DNA from: Chitinophagales bacterium
Lineage (GTDB): Bacteria; Bacteroidota; Bacteroidia; Chitinophagales; Chitinophagaceae
NCBI GenBank assembly: GCA_015655015.1
Contig: JAATFV010000090.1
Coordinates: forward strand, 124,001-188,000
DNA: 64,000 nt
Direction: 5' to 3'
Of the stretch, positions 1-7,365 are shown piece after piece. The position numbers were made by a program, and so were the translations under genes. The number at the start of each line of letters is the position of its first letter. Within the stretch, counting starts at the first letter, position 1. Below the pieces are notes generated by a model. It made no database searches and was not told the DNA's origin. It saw only the letters and a program-made list of their open reading frames with translations.

Positions 1-766
1 GACGTATAAACTTAGAGGCGATATGAATATCATTATAAATGGCAGATAGAAATTCATCTTTGGGGATCAGGGCCAGCTCGGCGTCTTCCAGCACTTCTGC
101 CGTATCCTCGTACATCCCGTTCTCCAGCAGGGGTAGGTAACCGATATAATCCCCCGCGGTATAGAGGTTGGTAATGTATTCCTTTCCATCTTCGTGGACC
201 CGATAGGCTTTTATTTTCCCTTTTTTAAGATAATACAGGAATTTGGGCCTTCTCCCTTCCATAAAAAGGGATAATTTCCGGGATAAGGTTTCCGTATCAT
301 AGTTGTCGGGATTCAGCGGGATCATACCGGAGACATTCAGGTCGGTCAGCAATTCACTGGCGCCTTTGCCGTCCGTTGCATATTTATTTTGCAGAATATC
401 GTATTTCTTAAGGCGGATCTCGATAGCATTCAGCAATTCGATATCGTCGAAGGGCTTGGTAATATAATCGTCCGCCCCCATTTCCATTCCTTTCCGGAAG
501 TCCACACGCTCCGTCCGGGCAGTGAGGAAAATGAATGGGGTGTTCTCCGTCGACTCATTTTTCCGCAGGAGGTGCAGAACTCCGTATCCGTCCAGCTCGG
601 GCATCATGATATCGCAAATGACCAGGTCGGGCTTTTCTTTCAGGGCCTTTTCCACCCCTTTCTTTCCATTTTCGGCGGTGAGCGCTTCGTAACCGGCCAG
701 GGAAAGGATCTCGGCAATGTTTTCCCGGATATCATCATGGTCGTCGATAACAAGTAACCTGCGCAT
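1..766 (-). CDS. Response regulator receiver fused to Crp/Fnr-type domain (3' end outside window)
   Basis: Reading leftward from the ATG at 764-766, the protein starts MRRLLVIDDHDDIREN and runs off the window edge after 255 codons. Residues 1-120 form a CheY-like receiver with the acidic pair D8-D9, phospho-acceptor D52 (VICDIMMPELDGYG), T82 and K104. Residues about 140-255 form a cyclic-nucleotide-binding-type beta-roll (GKIKAYRVHEDGKEYITN, AGDYIGY). The C-terminal helix-turn-helix is cut off. It is a close paralogue of the complete gene at 17182-18240, which shares both domains. This copy keeps every phosphorylation residue, so it is probably driven by a histidine kinase, and the PAS kinase at 9995-11557 is the nearest candidate. 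It is divergent from the cbb3 oxidase locus and is a candidate activator of the paired-box promoters. Confidence 0.88.
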   Translation of the reverse strand, partial: MRRLLVIDDHDDIRENIAEILSLAGYEALTAENGKKGVEKALKEKPDLVICDIMMPELDGYGVLHLLRKNESTENTPFIFLTARTERVDFRKGMEMGADDYITKPFDDIELLNAIEIRLKKYDILQNKYATDGKGASELLTDLNVSGMIPLNPDNYDTETLSRKLSLFMEGRRPKFLYYLKKGKIKAYRVHEDGKEYITNLYTAGDYIGYLPLLENGMYEDTAEVLEDAELALIPKDEFLSAIYNDIHIASKFIR

Positions 767-842
767 GTATAATAAATATTTTGAATGAACGGTATAAAAG
801 TTACGGCCTACAATACTACTATTTTCCACCAAAAAGAGCAAA

Positions 843-908
843 ATGATTACAATCAGATTAATTGCTGACCCCGGTCATAAATGAGCTTCCCTCGCCAGCC
901 TACCTTGT
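843..908 (+). promoter_or_regulatory. Paired TGA-N6-TCA boxes and -7 element, cco operon promoter
   Basis: Distal box ATGATtacaATCAG (843-856), 8-bp gap, proximal box CTGACcccgGTCAT (865-878), 22-bp gap, then a -7 element TACCTTGT (901-908) shortly before the ccoI ATG at 921. The same geometry recurs at many promoters in this window. Boxes and spacing are seen directly; control by a Crp/Fnr-family activator is inferred. Confidence 0.72.
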
Positions 909-920
909 CTTTTATTTATT

Positions 921-3386
921 ATGGAACCATTAACGGACAAAGAAGTCTGCTGTAACCATTGCGGGGAAAAGTGCAGAACAACTATAATAAGGGCCCAAGA
1001 TAAGATATTTTGCTGCGAAGGCTGCAAAATGGTCTATCAATTGCTGGACCAGAACGGTCTGACGGATTATTATACCCTGAATGATCACCCGGGTCTTACA
1101 GGACAGGCGGAGGACCGCAAGGACAAGTTCGCCTTCCTGGAAGATGAAAAGATCGAGTCGCAGCTGATCTCATTCCGTAATGAATCGGAGACGCATATCA
1201 GCTTTTACCTGCCCCGGATCCACTGCAGCTCCTGTCTCTTCCTCCTGGAAAACCTTCACCGCCTGCATTCCGGGGTGATCACTTCAAGGGTGGATTTTGC
1301 CGCCAGGACGGCGTTTATCGTGTTCGATCCCCGCCGGATATCCCTCCGGGAACTGGCTGAGCTCTTATCCGCCATTGGTTACGAGCCCTATATCAGCCTC
1401 CGGGACATGGGTAAAAGCAAGCCGACAGTCGAAAAAAGCAGCATTTACCGCCTGGGCATCGCTGGTTTCTGCTTCGCCAATATCATGCTGCTGAGCTTCC
1501 CGGAATACCTTGGGCTGGATGGAACCGAAAAATCATTGCAGCTCATTTTCCGTTCGCTCAATTTTATTTTGTCGCTGCCTGTATTTTTTTATAGTGCACA
1601 GCCCTTTTATAGTGCTGCCTGGAAAGGCCTGAAGCGCCGCTTCCTCAACATAGACGCTCCGATCGTGCTGGCTATCTTCGTCACCTTCGCCCGCAGCGCC
1701 TACGAAGTATTGTCCGGAACGGGATCGGGTTATTTCGACAGTATGACGGGCATCGTGTTCTTTATGCTGGCGGGAAGGGCTCTGCAGGACAGGACCTACC
1801 GGCAGCTGTCCTTCGAAAGGGACTATACTTCCTATTTTCCCATTGCCGTGTCCGTATTGGCGGAAGGGAAAAAAATCAGCAGGCCCCTGCCGGATTTACG
1901 CTGCGGCGACACGCTGCTCATTCACCATGGTGAATTGATCCCGGCCGATGGCATTCTCACCCGGGGAGAGGCGCTGATCGACTATAGTTTCGTCACCGGG
2001 GAGTCCCTCCCCGTCCTGAAAGAGACAGGTTCCTTTATTTATGCGGGAGGAAGGCAGACGGGTGCAGCCATCGAATTGCTGGTAATGAAAGAAGTGGCGC
2101 AAAGTTACCTGACACAGCTCTGGGAACGGGAAGAGTTCCGTAAGACAGGCGCGACAGACAAAAATACCTCCTTCATACACCTGCTGAGCCGTTATTTTAC
2201 CTATATCGTTCTGGCGGTGGCTGCTTCGTCCGCACTATACTGGTGGAAACATGATCCTGCCAGGATCTGGACGGCTGTAACGGCCGTGCTGATCATTGCC
2301 TGTCCCTGCGCCTTATTGTTGTCAGCGACATTTACCAATGGCAATATTCTTCGCATCCTCGCAAAAAATCATTTCTATCTCCGCCATGCGCAGGTGATAG
2401 AGCGGATAGCTGCTACCAATCTTATTGTTTTTGACAAAACGGGAACGCTCACAACGGGCAGCCAGCAGGATCTGGTATATGAAGGAATTCCCCTGAGTGC
2501 CCCCGACCGGCAAGCCATCGCCGTCCTGGCCGCTCAGTCCACCCATCCTCTTAGCAAGGCCCTGGCCCAACACCTGGAAGCCAGCGGGCCCAGCAGTCTG
2601 CCGGGATTCCGGGAAGTTCCCGGGAAGGGAATCGAAGGCCGCGTGAACGGCGAGCTGGTCGCCATCGGCTCCCGGTCTTTCATCACCGATGATCCTGCTG
2701 CAGATCTCCCGGGTAACGATCTTTCGCGTGATAACGATCTTTCACGTGATAACGATCCTTCGCGTGGTAACGATCCTTCAGGCACGCGGGTGTATGTAGC
2801 CAGGGAGCGAAAATTGCTGGGGCATTTCAGCATCGTCAACCATTACCGGGAAGGGATACCCCGGCTGGTGAAGGAGCTGCCGGCCGGTATTTCGGTATCG
2901 GTGCTCTCCGGAGATAATTACCGGGAACGTCTCCGTCTGCAAGAAATGCTGGGGCAGAACAATAACCTGCTTTTCGATCAATCCCCTCATGACAAGGCTG
3001 CCTATATTCAACAGTTACAGCAACAGGGCAGCAAGGTGATGATGATCGGCGACGGACTGAATGATGCAGGAGCCCTGCAGCAGAGCGATACCGGCATAGC
3101 GCTCTCGGAGAACAGCAATCATTTTACTCCCGCCAGCGATGCCATCCTGGACGCACAAAAGTTACCTCTTTTAGGGGCTTTTATCCGGCTCTGCCGGGCC
3201 AACCGGCGTATTATCATCGCCAGCTTTATCTTATCCATCCTGTATAATATCATTGGATTGTCTTTCGCCGTACAAGGTAATTTATCACCCCTTATAGCCG
3301 CTATCCTTATGCCGTCGAGCTCCCTGAGTTTACTCCTGGCTACCTATGGAAGCAGCAGCCTCGTAGCCAGGCTGCTAAGGCTTTGA
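921..3386 (+). CDS. ccoI: Copper-translocating P-type ATPase (CcoI/FixI type)
   Basis: This 821-aa membrane ATPase probably exports Cu(I) for assembly of the cbb3 oxidase encoded directly downstream. The N-terminus has a Cys-rich metal-binding region (CCNHCGEKC, FCCEGCKMVY), typical of FixI-like ATPases, followed by a degenerate HMA-like domain (HCSSCLFLLENL). The core shows the TGES actuator loop (FVTGESLPV), the CPC ion-binding motif in a membrane helix (IACPCALLLS), the phosphorylation motif DKTGTLT, the HP motif (THPLSKAL) and the hinge GDGLNDAGAL. An 18-bp tandem repeat inserts NDxSRx hexapeptides into the nucleotide-binding domain (2715-2785). It is the first gene of the cco locus, and the promoter boxes lie just upstream. 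Confidence 0.93.
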   Translation: MEPLTDKEVCCNHCGEKCRTTIIRAQDKIFCCEGCKMVYQLLDQNGLTDYYTLNDHPGLTGQAEDRKDKFAFLEDEKIESQLISFRNESETHISFYLPRIHCSSCLFLLENLHRLHSGVITSRVDFAARTAFIVFDPRRISLRELAELLSAIGYEPYISLRDMGKSKPTVEKSSIYRLGIAGFCFANIMLLSFPEYLGLDGTEKSLQLIFRSLNFILSLPVFFYSAQPFYSAAWKGLKRRFLNIDAPIVLAIFVTFARSAYEVLSGTGSGYFDSMTGIVFFMLAGRALQDRTYRQLSFERDYTSYFPIAVSVLAEGKKISRPLPDLRCGDTLLIHHGELIPADGILTRGEALIDYSFVTGESLPVLKETGSFIYAGGRQTGAAIELLVMKEVAQSYLTQLWEREEFRKTGATDKNTSFIHLLSRYFTYIVLAVAASSALYWWKHDPARIWTAVTAVLIIACPCALLLSATFTNGNILRILAKNHFYLRHAQVIERIAATNLIVFDKTGTLTTGSQQDLVYEGIPLSAPDRQAIAVLAAQSTHPLSKALAQHLEASGPSSLPGFREVPGKGIEGRVNGELVAIGSRSFITDDPAADLPGNDLSRDNDLSRDNDPSRGNDPSGTRVYVARERKLLGHFSIVNHYREGIPRLVKELPAGISVSVLSGDNYRERLRLQEMLGQNNNLLFDQSPHDKAAYIQQLQQQGSKVMMIGDGLNDAGALQQSDTGIALSENSNHFTPASDAILDAQKLPLLGAFIRLCRANRRIIIASFILSILYNIIGLSFAVQGNLSPLIAAILMPSSSLSLLLATYGSSSLVARLLRL
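2715..2785 (+). repeat. In-frame 18-bp tandem repeat inside ccoI
   Basis: Three full units and a partial one, with unit 1 aacgatctttcgcgtgat at 2715-2732, then 2733-2750 and 2751-2768. Each unit encodes a hexapeptide of the form N-D-L/P-S-R-D/G. The repeat lies in the ATP-binding domain between the stretch reading SRSFITDDPA and GTRVYVARE, where a surface loop is expected, so it probably adds a hydrophilic loop without destroying function. Confidence 0.85.
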
Positions 3387-3388
3387 TC

Positions 3389-3420
3389 GCTGGGGCACCG
3401 GTTTTACCGGTGTCCCCAGC
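3389..3420 (+). terminator. Hairpin after ccoI
   Basis: A strong GC-rich stem starts 2 bp after the ccoI stop: left arm GCTGGGGCACCGGT (3389-3402), TTT loop, right arm 3406-3420 with one bulged T. It is followed by only two T residues. It is therefore more likely an attenuating or mRNA-stabilising hairpin within the operon than a full terminator. Confidence 0.5.
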
Positions 3421-3521
3421 TTATCAGAAGAGCATTCTTTCTTCATGAGAAAGATCATATTTCCTCCTGAGGCTGATCATCAGCAAGCCATAACCGCTGC
3501 TCTATTTTTACGCAATATTTA

Positions 3522-3767
3522 ATGAACCATACTACTATGAGCGTCATCATTTTATTATTGATAGCCAGTCTCTCCATCGCTACCCTTTTTCTGGGAGCTT
3601 TTATCTGGAGCGTAAAAAACCGGCAGTTCGAGGACGGATTCTCCCCTCCCCGGAGGATCCTTTTCTCCCCTCCTGCCCCTGCTGAAGGGGAGAACTCTCC
3701 GCCGCCACCTGTCGACTCTAAGCCTGAACCCATCACCCCAAACACTCATTCCTCCGTATGCAGCTAG
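3522..3767 (+). CDS. ccoS: cbb3 oxidase assembly protein CcoS
   Basis: This small protein has one N-terminal membrane segment (SVIILLLIASLSIATLFLGAF) followed by the CcoS signature WSVKNRQFEDGFSPPRRILF. CcoS is needed for haem and copper incorporation into cbb3 oxidase. The reading frame starts at ATG 3522; ATG 3537 (MSVIILL) gives the more usual family length and may be the true start. The last 10 bp overlap the start of ccoNO, indicating translational coupling. The Pro-rich tail is longer than in most CcoS proteins. Confidence 0.9.
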   Translation: MNHTTMSVIILLLIASLSIATLFLGAFIWSVKNRQFEDGFSPPRRILFSPPAPAEGENSPPPPVDSKPEPITPNTHSSVCS

Positions 3768-5914
3768 AAAAATTCTATTACGACAACAAGACAGTAAAAT
3801 GGTTCGCATATGCCGTTCTGTTCTGGAGCATAGTAGGCATGCTGGCCGGTCTCTGGGTCGCCATCGCCCTGTATTATCCTCCTATGAACCTCGGCATTCC
3901 CGCCACCACCTTCGGCCGGATGCGGCCGGTACACACCAATGCCGTGATCTTCGCTTTTGTAGGCAATGGCATTTTTATGGGCGTCTACTATTCCCTGCAG
4001 CGCCTTTGCAAGGCCAGGATGTTCAGTGACACGCTCAGCAAGATCCATTTCTGGGGCTGGCAGCTGATCATCGTAGCAGGAGCCATCACTTTATGGGCCG
4101 GTAAGACCAGCGGCAAGGAATATGCCGAGCTGGAATGGCCCATCGATATCGCCATCACCGTGATCTGGGTGATCTTTGGCATCAATCTTTTTGGAACCAT
4201 CCTCAAAAGAAGGGAAAGTCATCTTTATGTGGCGATCTGGTTCTATATAGCGACCTGGGTGACCGTCGCCCTTCTGCATATCGTAAATTCCATGGAACTG
4301 CCTGTCTCTCTGTGGAAAAGCTATAGCTGGTATGCGGGAGTGCAGGACGCCCTGGTGCAATGGTGGTATGGGCATAATGCGGTGGCCTTCTTCCTGACCA
4401 CTCCTTACCTGGGTCTGATGTACTATTTTCTGCCCAAGGCAGCCAACCGGCCCATTTATTCCTATCGGCTTTCCATTATCCACTTCTGGGCACTGATCTT
4501 TATCTATATCTGGGCGGGGCCGCACCATTTGCTGTACACGGCTTTGCCGGACTGGGCCCAGTCCCTGGGGGTCGTCTTCTCCGTGATGCTGATAGCGCCC
4601 AGCTGGGGCGGTATGTTAAATGGGCTCTTCACCTTACGGGGCGCCTGGGATAAAGTGAAAGAAGACCCGGTACTGAAATTCCTGGTGGTTGCGATCACCT
4701 GTTACGGCATGGCCACCTTCGAAGGGCCTATGCTGGCCCTGAAAAATGTCAATGCCATCTCGCATTATACCGACTGGACGATCGCCCACGTGCACGTAGG
4801 CGCCCTGGGATGGAACGGCTTCCTCACCTTCGGGGTATTGTACTGGCTGATCCCGAAAATGTGGAATACTACTCTTTACTCAAAAAAATTAGCCACCACC
4901 CACTTCTGGATCGGCACCATCGGCATTGTCCTTTATGTAGTGCCGTTATACTGGGCCGGCTTCACCCAGAGCATGATGTGGAAGAGCTTTACGGAAGAAG
5001 GGCAGCTGAGGTTCCAGTTCCTGGAAACGGTAACACATGTGATCCCCATGTATATCACCCGCAGTCTGGGCGGCGCCATCTATCTGACAGGGGCCGTCCT
5101 GATGGTATACAACCTGCGCAAGACCATTGCGAAAGGCAGCTTTATAGCAAATGAAGCCGCAGAAGCAGCTCCTTTGCCTTCCAATCCTCAGACGCATGGC
5201 AAGCAACACTGGCATCGCTGGATAGAAAGACGCCCGATGCAGATGCTGGTCCTTAGTCTTATTGCCGTATCGATCGGCGGTATGCTCGAAATGATACCCA
5301 CCTTCCTGGTGAAGTCCAATATCCCGACCATCAGTAGTGTAAAACCCTATACTCCCCTGGAATTGCAGGGACGGGATATCTATGTACGGGAAGGCTGTTA
5401 CCTCTGCCATTCGCAGATGATCCGTCCCTTCCGGGATGAGGTGGCCCGGTATGGAGAATATTCCAAGGCCGGCGAGTTCGTCTACGATCATCCATTCCAG
5501 TGGGGCTCGAAAAGAACAGGGCCCGACCTTGCCAGGGAAGGGGGAAAATACCCGGACAGCTGGCATTACAACCATATGATGGATCCTCAATCGATGTCAC
5601 CGGGCTCTGTCATGCCCTCTTATATCTGGTTGCTGGATAACAATATCGATACCGCCAGTACACCCGCCAAGATCCGCGCTATGCAGAAAATGGGAGTTCC
5701 CTATCCTGCAGGGTTCGCGGACCAGGCAAATAAAGATCTGGTTGCACAGGCTGCAGGCATCCGGGCCTCTTTGAAACAGGACAAGATCCATTCAGGAGAC
5801 ATTAAAGAGATTGTGGCCCTGATCGCCTACCTGCAAAGAATGGGTAAGGATATCAAAGCGGCACCTCTCGCCGAACAAAAGGGCGATGGGGGACAATCGG
5901 TGATGGGGAACTAA
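3758..5914 (+). CDS. ccoN: cbb3 cytochrome c oxidase, fused subunits I and II (CcoNO)
   Basis: This 718-aa fusion is typical of Bacteroidota. Residues about 1-470 are CcoN, the catalytic haem b/b3-CuB subunit with about 12 membrane helices. Visible ligand motifs include RPVHTNAV, the GHNAVAFFLTTPYLG helix, GPHHLLY and HVHVGALGWNGF. After a further membrane helix (LVLSLIAVSIGGMLEMIP), residues about 530-700 are CcoO, a membrane-anchored mono-haem cytochrome c with CYLCH at 547-551 and methionine-rich ligand loops (MSPGSVMPSY). The enzyme reduces oxygen at very low concentrations while pumping protons. It overlaps ccoS and is followed by ccoQ. Confidence 0.97.
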   Translation: MQLEKFYYDNKTVKWFAYAVLFWSIVGMLAGLWVAIALYYPPMNLGIPATTFGRMRPVHTNAVIFAFVGNGIFMGVYYSLQRLCKARMFSDTLSKIHFWGWQLIIVAGAITLWAGKTSGKEYAELEWPIDIAITVIWVIFGINLFGTILKRRESHLYVAIWFYIATWVTVALLHIVNSMELPVSLWKSYSWYAGVQDALVQWWYGHNAVAFFLTTPYLGLMYYFLPKAANRPIYSYRLSIIHFWALIFIYIWAGPHHLLYTALPDWAQSLGVVFSVMLIAPSWGGMLNGLFTLRGAWDKVKEDPVLKFLVVAITCYGMATFEGPMLALKNVNAISHYTDWTIAHVHVGALGWNGFLTFGVLYWLIPKMWNTTLYSKKLATTHFWIGTIGIVLYVVPLYWAGFTQSMMWKSFTEEGQLRFQFLETVTHVIPMYITRSLGGAIYLTGAVLMVYNLRKTIAKGSFIANEAAEAAPLPSNPQTHGKQHWHRWIERRPMQMLVLSLIAVSIGGMLEMIPTFLVKSNIPTISSVKPYTPLELQGRDIYVREGCYLCHSQMIRPFRDEVARYGEYSKAGEFVYDHPFQWGSKRTGPDLAREGGKYPDSWHYNHMMDPQSMSPGSVMPSYIWLLDNNIDTASTPAKIRAMQKMGVPYPAGFADQANKDLVAQAAGIRASLKQDKIHSGDIKEIVALIAYLQRMGKDIKAAPLAEQKGDGGQSVMGN

Positions 5915-5932
5915 TTATAAATCACCCAACCC

Positions 5933-5976
5933 CTCCCTTAAGGGAGATGGAGGGTATAAAATCTCCCTTAAGGGAG
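5933..5976. repeat. Two 14-bp perfect palindromes between ccoNO and ccoQ
   Basis: CTCCCTTAAGGGAG occurs at 5933-5946 and again at 5963-5976, in a 30-bp tandem arrangement. The second copy runs into a strong ribosome binding site (AAGGAGG, 5978-5984) four bases before the ccoQ ATG. Folding of the repeats could affect exposure of this site. The repeat could also simply be a dispersed palindromic element. Confidence 0.8.
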
Positions 5977-5987
5977 AAGGAGGGTAT

Positions 5988-6149
5988 ATGAAATTTATAA
6001 ATTATCTGGAAAAGATCAGCGGAGTGAGCATCTACGGACTGACGTCCCTGGTATTGTTCGGAACGATCTTTTTGCTCATGCTGATCTGGACAGCAAGAGC
6101 AGACAAAAAAATGATCGAAGAGATCAGTCAGATTCCACTGGATAAATAA
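5988..6149 (+). CDS. ccoQ: CcoQ-like small subunit of cbb3 oxidase
   Basis: This 53-aa protein starts MKFINYLEKISGVSIYGL, has one hydrophobic helix (SLVLFGTIFLLMLIWTARA) and a short charged tail. Size, topology and location between ccoNO and ccoP identify it as the CcoQ/FixQ-like subunit that stabilises the oxidase complex. A strong AAGGAGG site lies 4 bp before the ATG. Sequence conservation in this family is weak, so the call rests mainly on context. Confidence 0.8.
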   Translation: MKFINYLEKISGVSIYGLTSLVLFGTIFLLMLIWTARADKKMIEEISQIPLDK

Positions 6150-6174
6150 ACGAGCATACGTTAAACTTCTTTTT

Positions 6175-6579
6175 ATGTCATTGCTAAAAAATATCGGTAA
6201 GGTATCCTTTTCTATCAGCCTCTTATTGCTGAGCGTTATCGCTAAAGCCGACGGGCCACCCTTGCCGTCTTCGACCAATAATCCTTTTGTAGTGATCATG
6301 CTCATTATAATCGCGGTGCTGGCCCTTGCCATCATCCTGCTGGCCAATGTGGTGCTGGGCGCAGCACAAATTCCCCCGGAAACATCGGACCCGGCCACAG
6401 CAGCCGTTCCCGGCCATGCACCGGTCACGGTCCACGGCACGACTGACGGAGATGCCCAGCCCCCTGTTACTGCGACCGGATCCGGCGCCGGTAATAAGCC
6501 GGGCCCCGGGCTGCTGGCAGGGATCGCACCGGTGGCCGTCGCGACCGGATCTGCATCCTCTACGGTGAACGGGATCTAG
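6175..6579 (+). CDS. ccoP: CcoP N-terminal part, ended by in-frame amber codon
   Basis: This 134-aa product has a signal-like N-terminus (SFSISLLLLSVIAKADG), a membrane helix (FVVIMLIIIAVLALAIILLANVV) and a Pro/Thr/Ala/Gly-rich linker. It ends at TAG 6577-6579. The reading frame continues without shift through six codons (DTAFYL) into the ATG of the next frame at 6598, whose first residues continue the second CcoP helix. Bacteroidota CcoP is normally one polypeptide of roughly 380 residues covering both parts, and together they give 383. The amber codon may be a real nonsense mutation tolerated as a split subunit, a read-through site, or a sequence error. Confidence 0.75.
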   Translation: MSLLKNIGKVSFSISLLLLSVIAKADGPPLPSSTNNPFVVIMLIIIAVLALAIILLANVVLGAAQIPPETSDPATAAVPGHAPVTVHGTTDGDAQPPVTATGSGAGNKPGPGLLAGIAPVAVATGSASSTVNGI

Positions 6580-6597
6580 GATACCGCTTTTTACCTG

Positions 6598-7326
6598 ATG
6601 ACCGGCGTCGTATTCCTGGAGGTCCTGATCCTGATGGCCCTGTTATACAACCTGCAGCTGCTCCTGTCCATTCATAAAAAAACAAAGCTGGCGGTTGCAA
6701 AGGCCCTTCAGCCGTCAGCTCCAAGGCTCAGCTGGTGGGATAGGATGAACCGCCTGAAACCACTTGAACAGGAGTTTGACCTAGACCTGGGACATGATTA
6801 CGACGGCATCCGGGAACTGGACAACCGCCTTCCCCCCTGGTGGCTGTATGGATTCTACTGTACGATCCTTTTTGCGGGCATCTATCTCTGGCGCTACCAT
6901 GTGTCCCATTCGGCGCCCCTCAGCGGGGAAGAATACCGGATCTCTGTAGCAGAGGCCGAGGTAAGAAAGACAGAATACCTGAAGAAAGCAGCCAATAATA
7001 TCGACGAGAATACGGTGAAGCTGCTTACAGCACCGGGAGACCTCGCTGCGGGAAAAGCTGTTTTTGAATCCACCTGTTTTGCCTGCCATGGCAAATCAGG
7101 AGAAGGCGGCGTTGGCCCCAACCTGACCGACGAGTACTGGCTGCATGGAGGAACTATCCAGGATGTCTTTAAAACCATCAAGTATGGTTGGCCTGACAAA
7201 GGAATGAAAAGCTGGAAGGATGACTACTCCCCTTCCCAGATCGCACAGATCGCCAGCTACGTAAAGTCCCTGGGCGGTACACATCCGGCTAACCCCAAAG
7301 CCCCGCAAGGGGTTATTGCTAAATAA
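6598..7326 (+). CDS. ccoP: cbb3 oxidase cytochrome c subunit CcoP, C-terminal part
   Basis: This 242-aa frame contains two membrane helices (residues about 1-24 and 82-98), the conserved CcoP linker DYDGIRELDNRLPPWWLYGFY, and a C-terminal cytochrome c domain with CFACH at 160-164 and a GMKSW methionine ligand. It passes electrons from soluble cytochromes to CcoO/CcoN. Only one haem c motif is present, as is usual in Bacteroidota CcoP. The frame begins 18 bp after the amber codon that ends the preceding frame and lies in the same phase, so the two should be read as one interrupted gene. Confidence 0.9.
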   Translation: MTGVVFLEVLILMALLYNLQLLLSIHKKTKLAVAKALQPSAPRLSWWDRMNRLKPLEQEFDLDLGHDYDGIRELDNRLPPWWLYGFYCTILFAGIYLWRYHVSHSAPLSGEEYRISVAEAEVRKTEYLKKAANNIDENTVKLLTAPGDLAAGKAVFESTCFACHGKSGEGGVGPNLTDEYWLHGGTIQDVFKTIKYGWPDKGMKSWKDDYSPSQIAQIASYVKSLGGTHPANPKAPQGVIAK

Positions 7327-7365
7327 CTTACCCATGATCTCCATCACCTAATCATTTTGTCACCC

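Noticed and set aside
389-757. Rightward 122-aa frame opposite the first receiver-Crp gene
   Set aside because: Antisense of a well-conserved receiver domain; no independent features.
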